Below are positions 45,216 through 54,551 of a stretch of 64,000 nt of DNA, piece after piece. The notes beneath the pieces are model-generated. The model worked only from the letters and a program-made list of their open reading frames with translations, had not been told where the DNA came from and did no database searches. Every line of letters begins with the position of its first letter. Within the stretch, counting starts at the first letter, position 1. The position numbers and the translations under genes were made by a program. The DNA comes from Parendozoicomonas haliclonae (GTDB lineage: Bacteria > Pseudomonadota > Gammaproteobacteria > Pseudomonadales > Endozoicomonadaceae): assembly GCF_900174585.1 (NCBI RefSeq), contig NZ_FWPT01000002.1:1-64000 (forward strand), given 5' to 3'.

Positions 45216-47418
45216 CACTCTGAGCCCGACGGGCAATTTCGGCTGCGTCAATTAACTTGGCCACCAGCTGCTCGGGGGATTTTTCCCAACCACTGCTTAC
45301 CCAGGCATCAACCACCTTGGTTAATTGATCAGAATTATTTTTTACCAGCTCGAGTGTTTGCAGCATCGCATCGGGGGAAAGGCTTCCAGCATCTGTCTGC
45401 GAAGGATCCAACGTTTTAACAAAGCTGTTCCAGAATGCATTCAGCTTCTGGTAATCAGACTCCATCTCTACATATTCCTGCAGCTTGCTGGATACAGCGT
45501 CCAGATTGACCTGATCAGGGCTAACCTCCGATCCATAAAGCGGCTTGATCATAGCCTCACCAATATTGGCAAAACCTATCCGTTCTTTTAAAGCGCTTAG
45601 CGCATCCTGCATATCTTCCTTCTTGCCGATGGCAGCCTGCTGATCATCTGGCAGAAGGTTAAAGACATCCTCACAGAGCTGGTCCAGCCGCTTGCTGACA
45701 TCAGACAGTCGGCGCTCAGCTTTAACCTGAGCCTCTTTGATGACATCTATTTCATCCTGAACAACATCGCCACTAAGCGCTTCCTGAGCTTTCATCTTGG
45801 TAATCTGCTCCTGTTTCTTGTCCAGCTGTCCTTTTAAACTCTGTATTTCATTCTTGGCCTGATCTAATTGCTTATTGATGCTACGCAGATCTTTTTCACT
45901 TTCATTTCCGGTGCGACTCAGCTGTTCCTGCAAATGGCGAATCTGGGACTGCATCGTCTCAATCTTAAATTCCCGATCACGCAGATCACTTTCCAGCTCA
46001 GAGATATCCTGTTGATACTGAGCAGCCAACTCTTTTCTTGAAAGGCCACCATCGCCGGTAGGACGAAGCGTCTGTTCCTCTAAAGGCACCTCATCAGTTA
46101 ACTCATAATCATCAGAGAACGTGTCGCCCATCTCGCTTCCCATATAGGCACTATCAGAATCCCTAAGAAGCCCTTCCTCTTCATAATTCTGCTCACTTAT
46201 TGATTTGAGATAGCTTTGATCACCCCAGCCATCAAACTCTGCGGAAAACTCATTCACATCACCGGTATCCAGGGCAGCCAGCTCGGCATACTTCTTATTC
46301 ACCTCAGCCAGCTGATTTCTGAGTTCACTAATGAGCGCCTGACATCCAGATGGTTCAATGGTGTCACCCATTGCAGCACCGAGTTCAGCGAAGATGGAAC
46401 CGGGCACACCACCAACATCCAACCCAGCTCTTGGATCAGAAGGCCCTTCGGGCACCTTAGCCAGTGCTGCCTGCTTTTCTTCAAGCTTCAGCAAGGCCTC
46501 CGACAACTGCGCATGAGCTTCCGTCAGCTCCTGCTTTTGGCCCTTATCGATACTCTTCGAGTGGTTATAGAGGGCAACCATATGAGATATACGGGCAGAG
46601 GAGATGGATAGCCGACCTTTCAGGCTTCGGATCTCATCATTGGCACCTTTAAGCCGACCCGCCAGCTGGCTCAGCTTCATCGTACTCTGATCCTGCTCAG
46701 CAACATGTTTGCGATGCTGCTTTTTCAGACGCTGTTCCAGTTTGGCCTTATCCTTATTAGCGCCATCAAGCAGACGGGACAACTCTTCAAGATTGCGCTC
46801 ATAACCTTTGATCTGCTTATTGGTATTTTGATCACTCTGACTATGGGCTTTCTGCTCTTTTTCCAGCTGTTGCCCGACATGCTTCATCTGATCATTAAGA
46901 GCAGCAATCTCCTGATTCTTATGCTGAAGTTCGGCTCGCAGGCTTTGTCGGACATTAGCTGTTTGTGACTGGCTTTGCTCTTCAAGCTGCTGTTGATACG
47001 CTTCCATTTGCTGCTCATACTCCTGCAACTTCTGGCTGGCATCTTCAACTTCTTTGTCTTTCCCACCGGCGGTATAACGATCATATCCCGCCTTTAACAC
47101 AGCACCGGCACACACGACACCAAGACCAATCAGCGGTGCGCCCATAACACCTGCCGCAACGCCCAGGCCAATACCGCCATACTGGAACCAGGATGATTTG
47201 CTGGAATTTTCGGAAACGGCCCTTTGGGTCAGCGTGGTCTGCGCGTCTTTGGGATAGACAGGCTTGGGAATATTGGCCAGCCTGCCCTTACCCACATCAA
47301 CAACACCGACATTCCCGGATTTGCGGTTCTTCTTGCCTGCCTTTTTGGAACCATCCCCGACAGGGCGCTGATAAGCCCCCTCGACACCTACTGGCCCGCC
47401 AACCCTTTTACCATCCAT
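45208..47418 (-). CDS. 736-residue coiled-coil protein of unknown function
   Basis: I recognise no family. Residues 1-75 are Gly/Lys-rich and probably disordered, with no signal peptide. A Gly/Ala-rich hydrophobic stretch at 79-111 could form a membrane hairpin. Residues ~122-320 and ~462-600 show heptad patterns rich in Gln, Glu, Lys and Leu typical of coiled coils. Between them is a linker with acidic clusters (~395-450). The last ~130 residues are helical. The ATG at 47418 has GGAG seven bases upstream. It interrupts the usual divergent mlaF/yrbG pair. Such architecture is known among secreted effectors and inclusion-type proteins, but a role here is speculation. Confidence 0.65.
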   Translation of the reverse strand: MDGKRVGGPVGVEGAYQRPVGDGSKKAGKKNRKSGNVGVVDVGKGRLANIPKPVYPKDAQTTLTQRAVSENSSKSSWFQYGGIGLGVAAGVMGAPLIGLGVVCAGAVLKAGYDRYTAGGKDKEVEDASQKLQEYEQQMEAYQQQLEEQSQSQTANVRQSLRAELQHKNQEIAALNDQMKHVGQQLEKEQKAHSQSDQNTNKQIKGYERNLEELSRLLDGANKDKAKLEQRLKKQHRKHVAEQDQSTMKLSQLAGRLKGANDEIRSLKGRLSISSARISHMVALYNHSKSIDKGQKQELTEAHAQLSEALLKLEEKQAALAKVPEGPSDPRAGLDVGGVPGSIFAELGAAMGDTIEPSGCQALISELRNQLAEVNKKYAELAALDTGDVNEFSAEFDGWGDQSYLKSISEQNYEEEGLLRDSDSAYMGSEMGDTFSDDYELTDEVPLEEQTLRPTGDGGLSRKELAAQYQQDISELESDLRDREFKIETMQSQIRHLQEQLSRTGNESEKDLRSINKQLDQAKNEIQSLKGQLDKKQEQITKMKAQEALSGDVVQDEIDVIKEAQVKAERRLSDVSKRLDQLCEDVFNLLPDDQQAAIGKKEDMQDALSALKERIGFANIGEAMIKPLYGSEVSPDQVNLDAVSSKLQEYVEMESDYQKLNAFWNSFVKTLDPSQTDAGSLSPDAMLQTLELVKNNSDQLTKVVDAWVSSGWEKSPEQLVAKLIDAAEIARRAQSDD

Positions 47419-47574
47419 AGTTCAGCTCCGCATCCTTATTCTGAAACAGTCACTTAAATTTCAGAATAGCCATCAATCGGGATTTCAATGAGAGGAATGC
47501 TGTTATCCTTCTATAATCCCGGTAAAATCCTGCCCCTTTATTTCATCCGAACTCACTGGAATGGTTCCAACTTC

Positions 47575-48564
47575 ATGCTTCTACTGGCTATAGCCGCCCT
47601 GATTGTCGGGCTTATCGCACTGATGTGGAGTGCTGATCACTTTGTTAACAGCGCTGCCGTAACCGCCCGCCACCTGGGAATGTCCCCAATGCTGATTGGC
47701 CTGACTATCGTCGCCATCGGCACATCTGCGCCTGAAATTCTGGTCTCTTTAACTGCAGCCCTGAAAGGCTCCGGTGACCTTGCTGTGGGAAACGCCCTCG
47801 GTTCAAACATTGCCAATATCGGCATGGTACTGGGTCTGACTCTTCTCATTGCCCCGATTCGTGTCAACAAGCGCCTGATGGGCAAAGAACTGCCTCTGCT
47901 GGCAGCCATCACTCTGGTTTCTGGTGCCATCCTCTATGACAACAGCATTACCTTTATTGAAGGTGTGCTGATGATTGCCGGCCTGATCGCTGCCATGGTG
48001 CTGATCAACTATTGGCAGAAGAAGCCCGATGACGAGCCCCTGACCAGCATTGGTGAAGAGAGTGAAGATGAAATCCAGGAAATGCCTCAGACCAAGGCCA
48101 CGCTGATTCTGGTCGGTAGCCTGGCTCTGCTGCTGGTGAGCTCCAACATCCTGGTTGAGTCTGCTACATATATTGCCCGCTATTTCGGCATCAGTGAGCT
48201 GATCATCGGCCTGACCATCGTCGCCATCGGCACCAGCCTGCCAGAACTGGCCGCCAGCGTGGCCAGCGCCCTGAAAGGCCATCCGGATATGGCCCTTGGC
48301 AACATCATTGGCTCCAATATGTTCAACCTGCTGGCTGTTATGGCGGTTCCCGGCCTGGTTGCCCCTGGCTCCATCAGCCCGGAAGCTCTGATCAGAGACT
48401 ACCCGGCCATGTGTGCACTGACCCTGCTATTGATGGCCCTGACCCTGATCGGCAAGAAGCCACGGGTTCTGGGCCGCATCTCTGGCCTGGTGCTTTGTTC
48501 AGGCTATATCGCCTATGCGGGCTATATAGCCTTCGGCGGTATGCTTATCGCCACAGCCAGCTAA
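47575..48564 (+). CDS. yrbG: Calcium/sodium antiporter family protein YrbG
   Basis: Inner-membrane cation exchanger of the CaCA family, 329 residues. It consists of two inverted halves with the alpha-repeat motifs GTSAPEILVSLTAALKG and GTSLPELAASVASALKG. Ten or so hydrophobic segments surround an acidic central loop (EESEDEIQEM). ATG 47575 gives the family's usual N terminus; an upstream ATG would add 29 non-homologous residues. It starts the yrbG-kdsD-lpt-rpoN block. Confidence 0.93.
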   Translation: MLLLAIAALIVGLIALMWSADHFVNSAAVTARHLGMSPMLIGLTIVAIGTSAPEILVSLTAALKGSGDLAVGNALGSNIANIGMVLGLTLLIAPIRVNKRLMGKELPLLAAITLVSGAILYDNSITFIEGVLMIAGLIAAMVLINYWQKKPDDEPLTSIGEESEDEIQEMPQTKATLILVGSLALLLVSSNILVESATYIARYFGISELIIGLTIVAIGTSLPELAASVASALKGHPDMALGNIIGSNMFNLLAVMAVPGLVAPGSISPEALIRDYPAMCALTLLLMALTLIGKKPRVLGRISGLVLCSGYIAYAGYIAFGGMLIATAS

Positions 48565-48613
48565 TCCCGTTACAATCACGGACTTCTCGTAATCGCCTGT
48601 TTCACCAGAGAAA

Positions 48614-49639
48614 ATGACTGAGCATATGACTGCCACCGAGACTGAAATCTCTACACCAGCCAGCACTGTTACTTCCGAGTCACTGATTGCCTCCGGACGG
48701 CGGACCATTGCTATTGAGCAGGCCTCCGTTGCAGCACTGCTTGAGCGTATCAATGAAGATTTCAGCAAGGCCTGCAAATTGCTACTGGCCTGCAAAGGGC
48801 GTGTCGTTGTGACCGGCATGGGTAAATCCGGCCATATTGGCAATAAAATTGCCGCCACACTGGCCAGCACCGGCACTCCAGCCTTTTTCGTTCATCCAGG
48901 TGAAGCGTCCCATGGCGATATGGGCATGATTACCAAAGATGATGTGGTTATCGCTCTGTCCAATTCCGGCAGCGTCTCTGAAGTGGTTTCTCTGGTGCCG
49001 CTGTTCAAGCGACTGGGCACTCCGATCATCTCTTTTACCGGCAACCCGAATTCGCCTCTGGGTCTGGCTTCTGACATCCACCTGAATACCGGTGTTGACC
49101 AGGAAGCCTGCCCTTTGAATCTTGCTCCAACCTCCAGCACCACAACTGCTCTGGTTATGGGTGATGCTCTGGCGATTGCCCTGCTGGAAGCCCGTGGTTT
49201 TACGGCTGAAGACTTTGCCTTCTCCCATCCGGGTGGCAGCCTGGGTCGTCGTCTGCTGCTGAAGGTCAGTGAGATCATGCACGCAGGTGAGCGCCTGCCG
49301 GTTGTGGGCGAACAAACCCTGCTTCGCGATGCCCTGCTGGAAATGACCAGCAAAGGTATGGGCCTGACCGCGATTGTCAATGAGCAGCAGACATTGGTTG
49401 GCATCTTTACCGATGGTGACCTGCGTCGTTCTCTGGATGAAGGTTTGAACCCGATTACCGCAACCATTGATGCTCTGATGACCCGCAACTGCGTCACCAT
49501 CCGCGCAGATATTCTCGCCGCAGAAGCACTCAAGGTTATGGAAGATCACAAGATCAATGGCCTGATCTGCGTGGACGAACACAAGCGCCCTGTCGGCGCC
49601 ATCAATATGCATGACCTGCTCAAAGCCGGCGTGCTGTAA
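48614..49639 (+). CDS. kdsD: D-arabinose 5-phosphate isomerase
   Basis: Converts ribulose-5-phosphate to arabinose-5-phosphate, the first step towards KDO of lipopolysaccharide. The product is 341 residues: an N-terminal SIS domain (VVVTGMGKSGHIGNKIAATL, then ALSNSGSVSEV) and two C-terminal CBS domains (IMHAGERLPVV..., LMTRNCVTI...). Substrate residues HPGEASHGDMGM are present. The partner phosphatase gene kdsC normally follows but is absent here. Confidence 0.96.
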   Translation: MTEHMTATETEISTPASTVTSESLIASGRRTIAIEQASVAALLERINEDFSKACKLLLACKGRVVVTGMGKSGHIGNKIAATLASTGTPAFFVHPGEASHGDMGMITKDDVVIALSNSGSVSEVVSLVPLFKRLGTPIISFTGNPNSPLGLASDIHLNTGVDQEACPLNLAPTSSTTTALVMGDALAIALLEARGFTAEDFAFSHPGGSLGRRLLLKVSEIMHAGERLPVVGEQTLLRDALLEMTSKGMGLTAIVNEQQTLVGIFTDGDLRRSLDEGLNPITATIDALMTRNCVTIRADILAAEALKVMEDHKINGLICVDEHKRPVGAINMHDLLKAGVL

Positions 49640-49698
49640 ACAATTATTCTATGGACGGGATGAACAGTCATTTGTTACCACCCAGCTTAACTCTTGCC

Positions 49699-49727
49699 TG
49701 TGCACGGATGCCTAACGTCCGTGCACA
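49699..49727 (+). repeat. Perfect inverted repeat in the kdsD-lptC gap
   Basis: TGTGCACGGA (49699-49708) pairs with TCCGTGCACA (49718-49727) around a 9-nt loop. It lies just before the GGGAGG ribosome site of lptC, in the place normally filled by kdsC. No T run follows. Confidence 0.75.
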
Positions 49728-49743
49728 ACGGGAGGTCTGAAAC

Positions 49744-50304
49744 ATGCGTCAGTTACTGTATATTTTCCTGGTGCTGGGCTTTGTTGGCCTGATTGGTTAT
49801 TGGTCCTATTCAACCGATAACCCGACCAGCATGCCAAGAGCAGCCCAAGAGGATAAAGAACCGGACTTTTTTATTCGGGATGCCTTTATCACCGAGTATG
49901 ATGTGAATGGCGCACTGGCATCGACTCTTGAGTCCGATGAGATCAGCCATTTCCCTCATAATGACACAACTCTGCTGAAGCAACCGGATCTGTGGACCTT
50001 TGAAGAAGATCGCCAACCCTGGCACACCACTGCAGACAACGGACGGATACTCCCCGACGGGGAAACCGTTGAACTGATTGATAATGTGGTCATGATTCAA
50101 CAGGATGGTAATGGTCAGTCCGAACAACGGGTAGACACTGATTTTCTCACTGTTTACTCTGGCGAAGATTATGCCGACACTGACGCCCCTGTACGTATAA
50201 CAAATGAGCCGGGCGTAACCACGGCCGTCGGCATGCGAGCCTTTTATAAAAGGGACTTTATCCAGCTCAAATCCAAGGTTAATAGTATTTATGAAAACAA
50301 GTAA
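49744..50304 (+). CDS. lptC: LPS export ABC transporter periplasmic protein LptC
   Basis: Bitopic inner-membrane protein that receives LPS from LptBFG and passes it to LptA. The product is 186 residues, with an N-terminal helix (LLYIFLVLGFVGLIGYWSY) followed by a periplasmic beta-jellyroll. Typical family text includes DFFIRDAFITEYDVNGAL, LTVYSGEDYADTDAPVRI and a C-terminal YKRDFIQLKSKV. Its 3' end overlaps lptA by 14 nt. Confidence 0.92.
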   Translation: MRQLLYIFLVLGFVGLIGYWSYSTDNPTSMPRAAQEDKEPDFFIRDAFITEYDVNGALASTLESDEISHFPHNDTTLLKQPDLWTFEEDRQPWHTTADNGRILPDGETVELIDNVVMIQQDGNGQSEQRVDTDFLTVYSGEDYADTDAPVRITNEPGVTTAVGMRAFYKRDFIQLKSKVNSIYENK

Positions 50305-50845
50305 CGCCCTGTCTTTTTCTGGATTTGTTAGAACATGCATGGTTGCAGGCCTGAGCCTGACAGCCGTATTGATGAGTGGCTTTGCTGCAGCACTGCCTTC
50401 GGATCGCGAACAGCCGATCCACATTACGTCCAATGATGCGGATGCTGACAATGCCAAGGGCATTGTGATTTATCGTGGCGATGTGGTTGTCACCCAGGGT
50501 ACAACCAAAATGACCGGTGACGTTGTCACCCTGATCTACTCTGCCGACCGCAAGCTGAAGCAGATGATCGCCAAGGGTAACAACAAGGAAAGAGCGTTCT
50601 ACCAGGAAGAGCTGGAAGGCGACAAAGGCATTGTAAAAGCCTGGGGCGAAACCATTGATTACAGCATGCAGACCGATACTGTTGAACTGATCAAACAGGC
50701 TCGCCTGATTCAGAATGGTGACACCTTTACCGGCGACCGGATTGAGTACAACCAGCTCACGGAAATCATCAATGCCCAGAGCGATCGTAACAAGCCTGGC
50801 GGCAATCGTGTTCAAATGATCATTCAGCCAGATCAGACCAAATAA
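50291..50845 (+). CDS. lptA: LPS transport periplasmic protein LptA
   Basis: Periplasmic bridge protein that oligomerises to carry LPS to the outer membrane. The product is 184 residues with a signal peptide (hydrophobic 12-33) likely cut after FAAA. The OstA fold is visible: [30 protein letters not shown], and FTGDRIEYN. The start overlaps lptC in another frame, indicating coupled translation. Confidence 0.94.
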   Translation: MKTSNALSFSGFVRTCMVAGLSLTAVLMSGFAAALPSDREQPIHITSNDADADNAKGIVIYRGDVVVTQGTTKMTGDVVTLIYSADRKLKQMIAKGNNKERAFYQEELEGDKGIVKAWGETIDYSMQTDTVELIKQARLIQNGDTFTGDRIEYNQLTEIINAQSDRNKPGGNRVQMIIQPDQTK

Positions 50846-50937
50846 GATACAAACAGGACTATCCTCACCACTGCGATAGCGAAAGGGTGAGGATATGTCA
50901 TGATTACCGGTTAAGTTCAGTTCAAGACATCAGCCAC

Positions 50938-51663
50938 ATGGCCATACTTCAAGCACAGAACCTCAAAAAAACTTACAGCGGACGTCAGGTGGTTCGTGAT
51001 GTGTCTGTATCCATAGAAAGTGGACAGATTGTCGGCCTGCTGGGTCCGAATGGCGCGGGCAAGACCACCTGTTTCTATATGATTGTCGGCCTGGTACAGA
51101 CCGAAGGTGGCAAGATCACCATTGATAATCAGGCAATCACTCATTTGCCTATGCACGGTCGCGCTCGTGCCGGTATTGGTTATCTACCTCAGGAAGCCTC
51201 CATTTTCCGCAAGCTCACCGTAGCCGATAACATTATGGCCATCCTTGAGACCCGCAAAGGTTTGAGCAAGGCTGAGCGCAAACAACAAATGGAGCAGTTG
51301 CTGGATGAGTTTCATATTCAACACATCCGCAACAGCCTTGGCATGAGTCTGTCGGGCGGCGAGCGTCGCCGGGTAGAGATTGCCCGTGCACTGGCGACCA
51401 ACCCGTCGTTCATTCTGCTGGATGAACCGTTTGCCGGCGTTGATCCAATCTCCGTCACCGACATCAAAGAGATTGTGACGCACCTGAAGAATCGTGGCAT
51501 CGGTGTTCTGATCACCGACCACAATGTGCGGGAAACCCTCGATATTTGCGAACATGCCTATATCGTTTCCGAAGGTCAGATTATTGCTTCCGGCAACAGC
51601 GAAACCGTACTGGCTAACCAGAAGGTTCGCGATGTTTATCTGGGTGAAAACTTCCGAATCTAA
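50938..51663 (+). CDS. lptB: LPS export ABC transporter ATP-binding protein LptB
   Basis: ATPase that powers LPS extraction from the inner membrane with LptFG. The product is 241 residues. Walker A is GPNGAGKT (36-43), followed by [17 protein letters not shown] of the Q-loop region, signature [16 protein letters not shown] and Walker [13 protein letters not shown], switch His in [13 protein letters not shown] 50938 aligns with homologues. A GTG at 50887 is in frame but extends the N terminus without similarity. Confidence 0.97.
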   Translation: MAILQAQNLKKTYSGRQVVRDVSVSIESGQIVGLLGPNGAGKTTCFYMIVGLVQTEGGKITIDNQAITHLPMHGRARAGIGYLPQEASIFRKLTVADNIMAILETRKGLSKAERKQQMEQLLDEFHIQHIRNSLGMSLSGGERRRVEIARALATNPSFILLDEPFAGVDPISVTDIKEIVTHLKNRGIGVLITDHNVRETLDICEHAYIVSEGQIIASGNSETVLANQKVRDVYLGENFRI

Positions 51664-51925
51664 AGCCTCAATTCTCGGCAGGCATGGAATGTGCCAACGT
51701 TGATGCCTGCCGCTTCCTGTTGCCACCCGTTACAGTTACACTAGGCGGGCATTCAGGAAAACCGGACATTCCTGCGTGCTTTAATCATCCCAATGACTGG
51801 GACAGAATACGATTCAGGGACGTCATAACAGCCATGAGCGGTAGGGGCCGGAACGCTATGAAATATTTCAGGCCTTGTCGTGGTCACGAATTGCTGGTGC
51901 GGTATAAGGCTGGATACTCGATCCC
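51664..51925 (+). other. Gap between lptB and rpoN
   Basis: The 262-nt gap shows no gene or terminator I can support. A weak promoter-like pair, TTGCTG then GATACT with 16 nt between, ends very close to the rpoN start. rpoN may be read from this and from the upstream operon. Confidence 0.3.
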
Positions 51926-53413
51926 ATGAAGCCATCACTGGAATTAAGAATCGGTCAGCAGCTGACCATGACACCTCAGCTGCAACAGGCCATCAAACTC
52001 CTGCAACTCTCAACGCTGGATCTTCAACAGGAAATTCAGCTGGCACTCGACAGCAATCCCATGCTGGAGCAGGAAGAGCAGAATCAGGAGAACGAAGCCT
52101 CTCTCGATGAGCTGGCCAGTACCGGCCTGACTGACTTCACCGAAGTCAGCAAGGACGAGAAGCCTGATGAAACCCGTGAAACCCAGGATGACTGGAACGA
52201 GTCCATTCCTTCCGATCTGGCGATAGACAGCGGCTGGGAAGATGTTTACCAAACTTCTGCTTCCAGTCAGTCATCCGGCTCTGGCGATACCCTCAGCGAT
52301 GACTTCACCACCCGAACCAGTCCATCAGAAACCATCCAGGATCATCTTGAGTGGCAACTTAATCTGACACCTATGTCAGACACCGATCGCATTATCGCCC
52401 TCTCCATTATTGAAGCTGTTGATGATAACGGCTATCTCACTACCAGCCTCGAAGAGATCCATGAAGGCCTTGATCCTGATCTTGAGGTCGAGATGGATGA
52501 GGTGGAGATGGTTCTGCATCGGGTGCAAAATTTTGATCCTGTCGGTGTTGCCTGCAGAGACCTTCGAGAATGTCTTCTGCTGCAGCTGCGTCAGCTGCCC
52601 GAAAAGACGGATGATGTCGTTAATGCCTACCGCATAATCGACCGCTACATTGAACTGCTTGGCACCCGTGACTACGCCACACTGATGCGCAGAACCCGAC
52701 TGAAAGAAGATCAGCTGCGGGATGCTCTGCACATCATTCAATCACTGACACCACACCCAGGCTCCGCGCTGCAAAGTACAGAAGCCGAATATGTGATCCC
52801 GGATGTGGTGGTGCGCAAGAAGAAAGGCCGCTGGACCGTTGAACTCAATCCAGAGACCGCTCCCAAGCTGCGCATCAATGATGGCTATGCTTCGCTGATA
52901 CGCCGGGCTGATTCCAGCGCCGACAACACCTATCTGAAAAACCATCTGCAGGAAGCTCGCTGGTTTATTAAAAGCCTGCAAAGCCGGAACGAAACCCTGC
53001 TGAAAGTCGCTACCAAAATTGTTGAGCACCAGCGCGGTTTCTTTGACTACGGCGAAGAGGCCATGAAACCTTTGGTGCTCCACGATATCGCCGAACTGGT
53101 GGATATGCATGAATCAACCATTTCCCGGGTCACCACCCAGAAATTTATGCATACGCCCCGGGGTATCTTTGAGCTCAAGTATTTCTTCTCCAGCCATGTC
53201 AGCACCAGCTCTGGCGGCGAGTGCTCTTCTACCGCCATCCGTGCGCTGATTAAAAAACTGGTGGCTGCAGAAAACCCTCGCAAGCCGCTGAGCGACAGCA
53301 AAATTGCTACTCTATTAGGGGAGCAGGGTATTGAGGTCGCCCGTCGTACCATCGCCAAATATCGCGAATCCCTTGCTATCCCGCCGTCCAACGAGCGCAA
53401 ACGCCTGGTCTGA
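51926..53413 (+). CDS. rpoN: RNA polymerase sigma-54 factor
   Basis: Alternative sigma factor for -24/-12 promoters, needing AAA+ activators. The product is 495 residues. The Gln/Leu-rich region I ([17 protein letters not shown]) binds activator, followed by an acidic region II (~50-120), the core-binding region, and a C-terminal DNA-binding part with HTH ([19 protein letters not shown]) and the RpoN box [10 protein letters not shown] (472-481). It is followed by hpf, ptsN, rapZ and npr, the classical nitrogen-PTS cluster. Confidence 0.98.
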   Translation: MKPSLELRIGQQLTMTPQLQQAIKLLQLSTLDLQQEIQLALDSNPMLEQEEQNQENEASLDELASTGLTDFTEVSKDEKPDETRETQDDWNESIPSDLAIDSGWEDVYQTSASSQSSGSGDTLSDDFTTRTSPSETIQDHLEWQLNLTPMSDTDRIIALSIIEAVDDNGYLTTSLEEIHEGLDPDLEVEMDEVEMVLHRVQNFDPVGVACRDLRECLLLQLRQLPEKTDDVVNAYRIIDRYIELLGTRDYATLMRRTRLKEDQLRDALHIIQSLTPHPGSALQSTEAEYVIPDVVVRKKKGRWTVELNPETAPKLRINDGYASLIRRADSSADNTYLKNHLQEARWFIKSLQSRNETLLKVATKIVEHQRGFFDYGEEAMKPLVLHDIAELVDMHESTISRVTTQKFMHTPRGIFELKYFFSSHVSTSSGGECSSTAIRALIKKLVAAENPRKPLSDSKIATLLGEQGIEVARRTIAKYRESLAIPPSNERKRLV

Positions 53414-53613
53414 TACCCCCTCAGCCAGCCTGAAGAGCAGCCCCTCCGGGCTGCCTACTACAGGCTACAAGGCACGCTTGTTTCAAGAAACCCACCTCCC
53501 CAATGCCTTGCGATGAAAAGCCGAGACGAGCCGTATTTCTGGTGATAGAATCAAGGTGTCAGCCCGGTACGGAATTTCCGGTGCTGCTCAACCTGACATC
53601 AGGAGAGGAATGC

Positions 53614-53919
53614 ATGCAAGTTAACATCAGTGGTCACCATATCGACGTCACCGAAGCTCTGCGTGATTACGTATCCAAGAAGCTCGGTAAGCTGACTTCA
53701 CACTATGATGGCATTACCAGCATTCAAGTCACTCTGAGCGTTGAAAAACCGCGACAAATGGCTGAAGCCATACTTCATGTCCGCAACGCTGACATTGCAG
53801 CTTCAGCAGAAGACGAAGACATGTATGCAGCCATCGATCAGCTTCATCACAAGCTGGACAGGCAACTCCTGAAGTATAAGGAAAAGAATATTGACCGCCT
53901 GCAGGGGGCTTCCAACTAA
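53614..53919 (+). CDS. hpf: Ribosome hibernation promoting factor
   Basis: A short HPF that binds the 30S decoding region and helps form 100S ribosomes in stationary phase. The product is 101 residues from ATG 53614, which follows AGGAGAGGAA. Family text: MQVNISGHHIDVTEALRDYV, then IDQLHHKLDRQLLKYKEK. An in-frame ATG 111 nt upstream adds unrelated sequence. It is directly after rpoN, as in most gammaproteobacteria. Confidence 0.96.
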   Translation: MQVNISGHHIDVTEALRDYVSKKLGKLTSHYDGITSIQVTLSVEKPRQMAEAILHVRNADIAASAEDEDMYAAIDQLHHKLDRQLLKYKEKNIDRLQGASN

Positions 53920-53937
53920 CCCCCGGTTTTCAACTTC

Positions 53938-54396
53938 ATGAGCCTACGGAATATCCTTGCTCCCGGACACGCCATTTATGGCGTGCCCGGCTCCAGCAAG
54001 AAGCGCACTCTCGAATATATCGCCAACTTTATCAGTCAGGAACAGCCCGGCCTCGATGCCAAGGAACTGTTCCATCAGCTAGTTACCCGGGAAAAACTGG
54101 GGAGCACTGGACTTGGTAATGGCTTCGCCCTGCCCCACTGTCGGGTCGCAGGCTGCGATCGCCCGGAAGCTCTGTTTCTGAGGTTGGCGGAACCCATCGA
54201 CTACGATGCCATTGACCGCAAGCCGGTCGATCTGGTTTTTGCTCTGGTTGTTCCCGAGGAAGAAACCGAAAAGCATCTGGAATTTCTTCGCATGATCGCA
54301 GAGCAGTTCAGTAATGAGGCGCTTTGTGAAGAGCTGCGCGCCGCCAGGGACAGCGAAAGCCTCTATCGGCTGTTGACCGACAAGGTTTCAACCTGA
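53938..54396 (+). CDS. ptsN: PTS IIA-like nitrogen regulatory protein PtsN
   Basis: The EIIA-Ntr end acceptor of the nitrogen phosphotransferase chain (PtsP, Npr, PtsN), which regulates potassium uptake and other systems without transporting sugar. The product is 152 residues. The phosphorylated His67 lies in FALPHCRV, after the motif TREKLGSTGLGNG. It is 18 nt after hpf, and a strong terminator follows. Confidence 0.96.
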   Translation: MSLRNILAPGHAIYGVPGSSKKRTLEYIANFISQEQPGLDAKELFHQLVTREKLGSTGLGNGFALPHCRVAGCDRPEALFLRLAEPIDYDAIDRKPVDLVFALVVPEEETEKHLEFLRMIAEQFSNEALCEELRAARDSESLYRLLTDKVST

Positions 54397-54429
54397 CAAA
54401 TTTCGTAAAGATTGAATAAATCACACACA

Positions 54430-54457
54430 AGAGCCTGCCCATGCAGGCTCTTTTTTT
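54430..54457 (+). terminator. Rho-independent terminator after ptsN
   Basis: AGAGCCTGC pairs perfectly with GCAGGCTCT around CCAT (54430-54451) and runs into seven T residues. It separates rpoN-hpf-ptsN from rapZ-npr-mgtE. Confidence 0.92.
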
Positions 54458-54551
54458 CTATGCTTGGCAAAGTGTATTTACAAAAGGCATGGATAGGGTC
54501 TGTTGATCCTGGTACGCGCATGCTCTTATGACTGGCAGGAAAGGCCAAGCA

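Noticed and set aside
49640-49743. Possible kdsC pseudogene
   Set aside because: The remaining sequence is too short and shows no HAD phosphatase motif, so it cannot be called a remnant.
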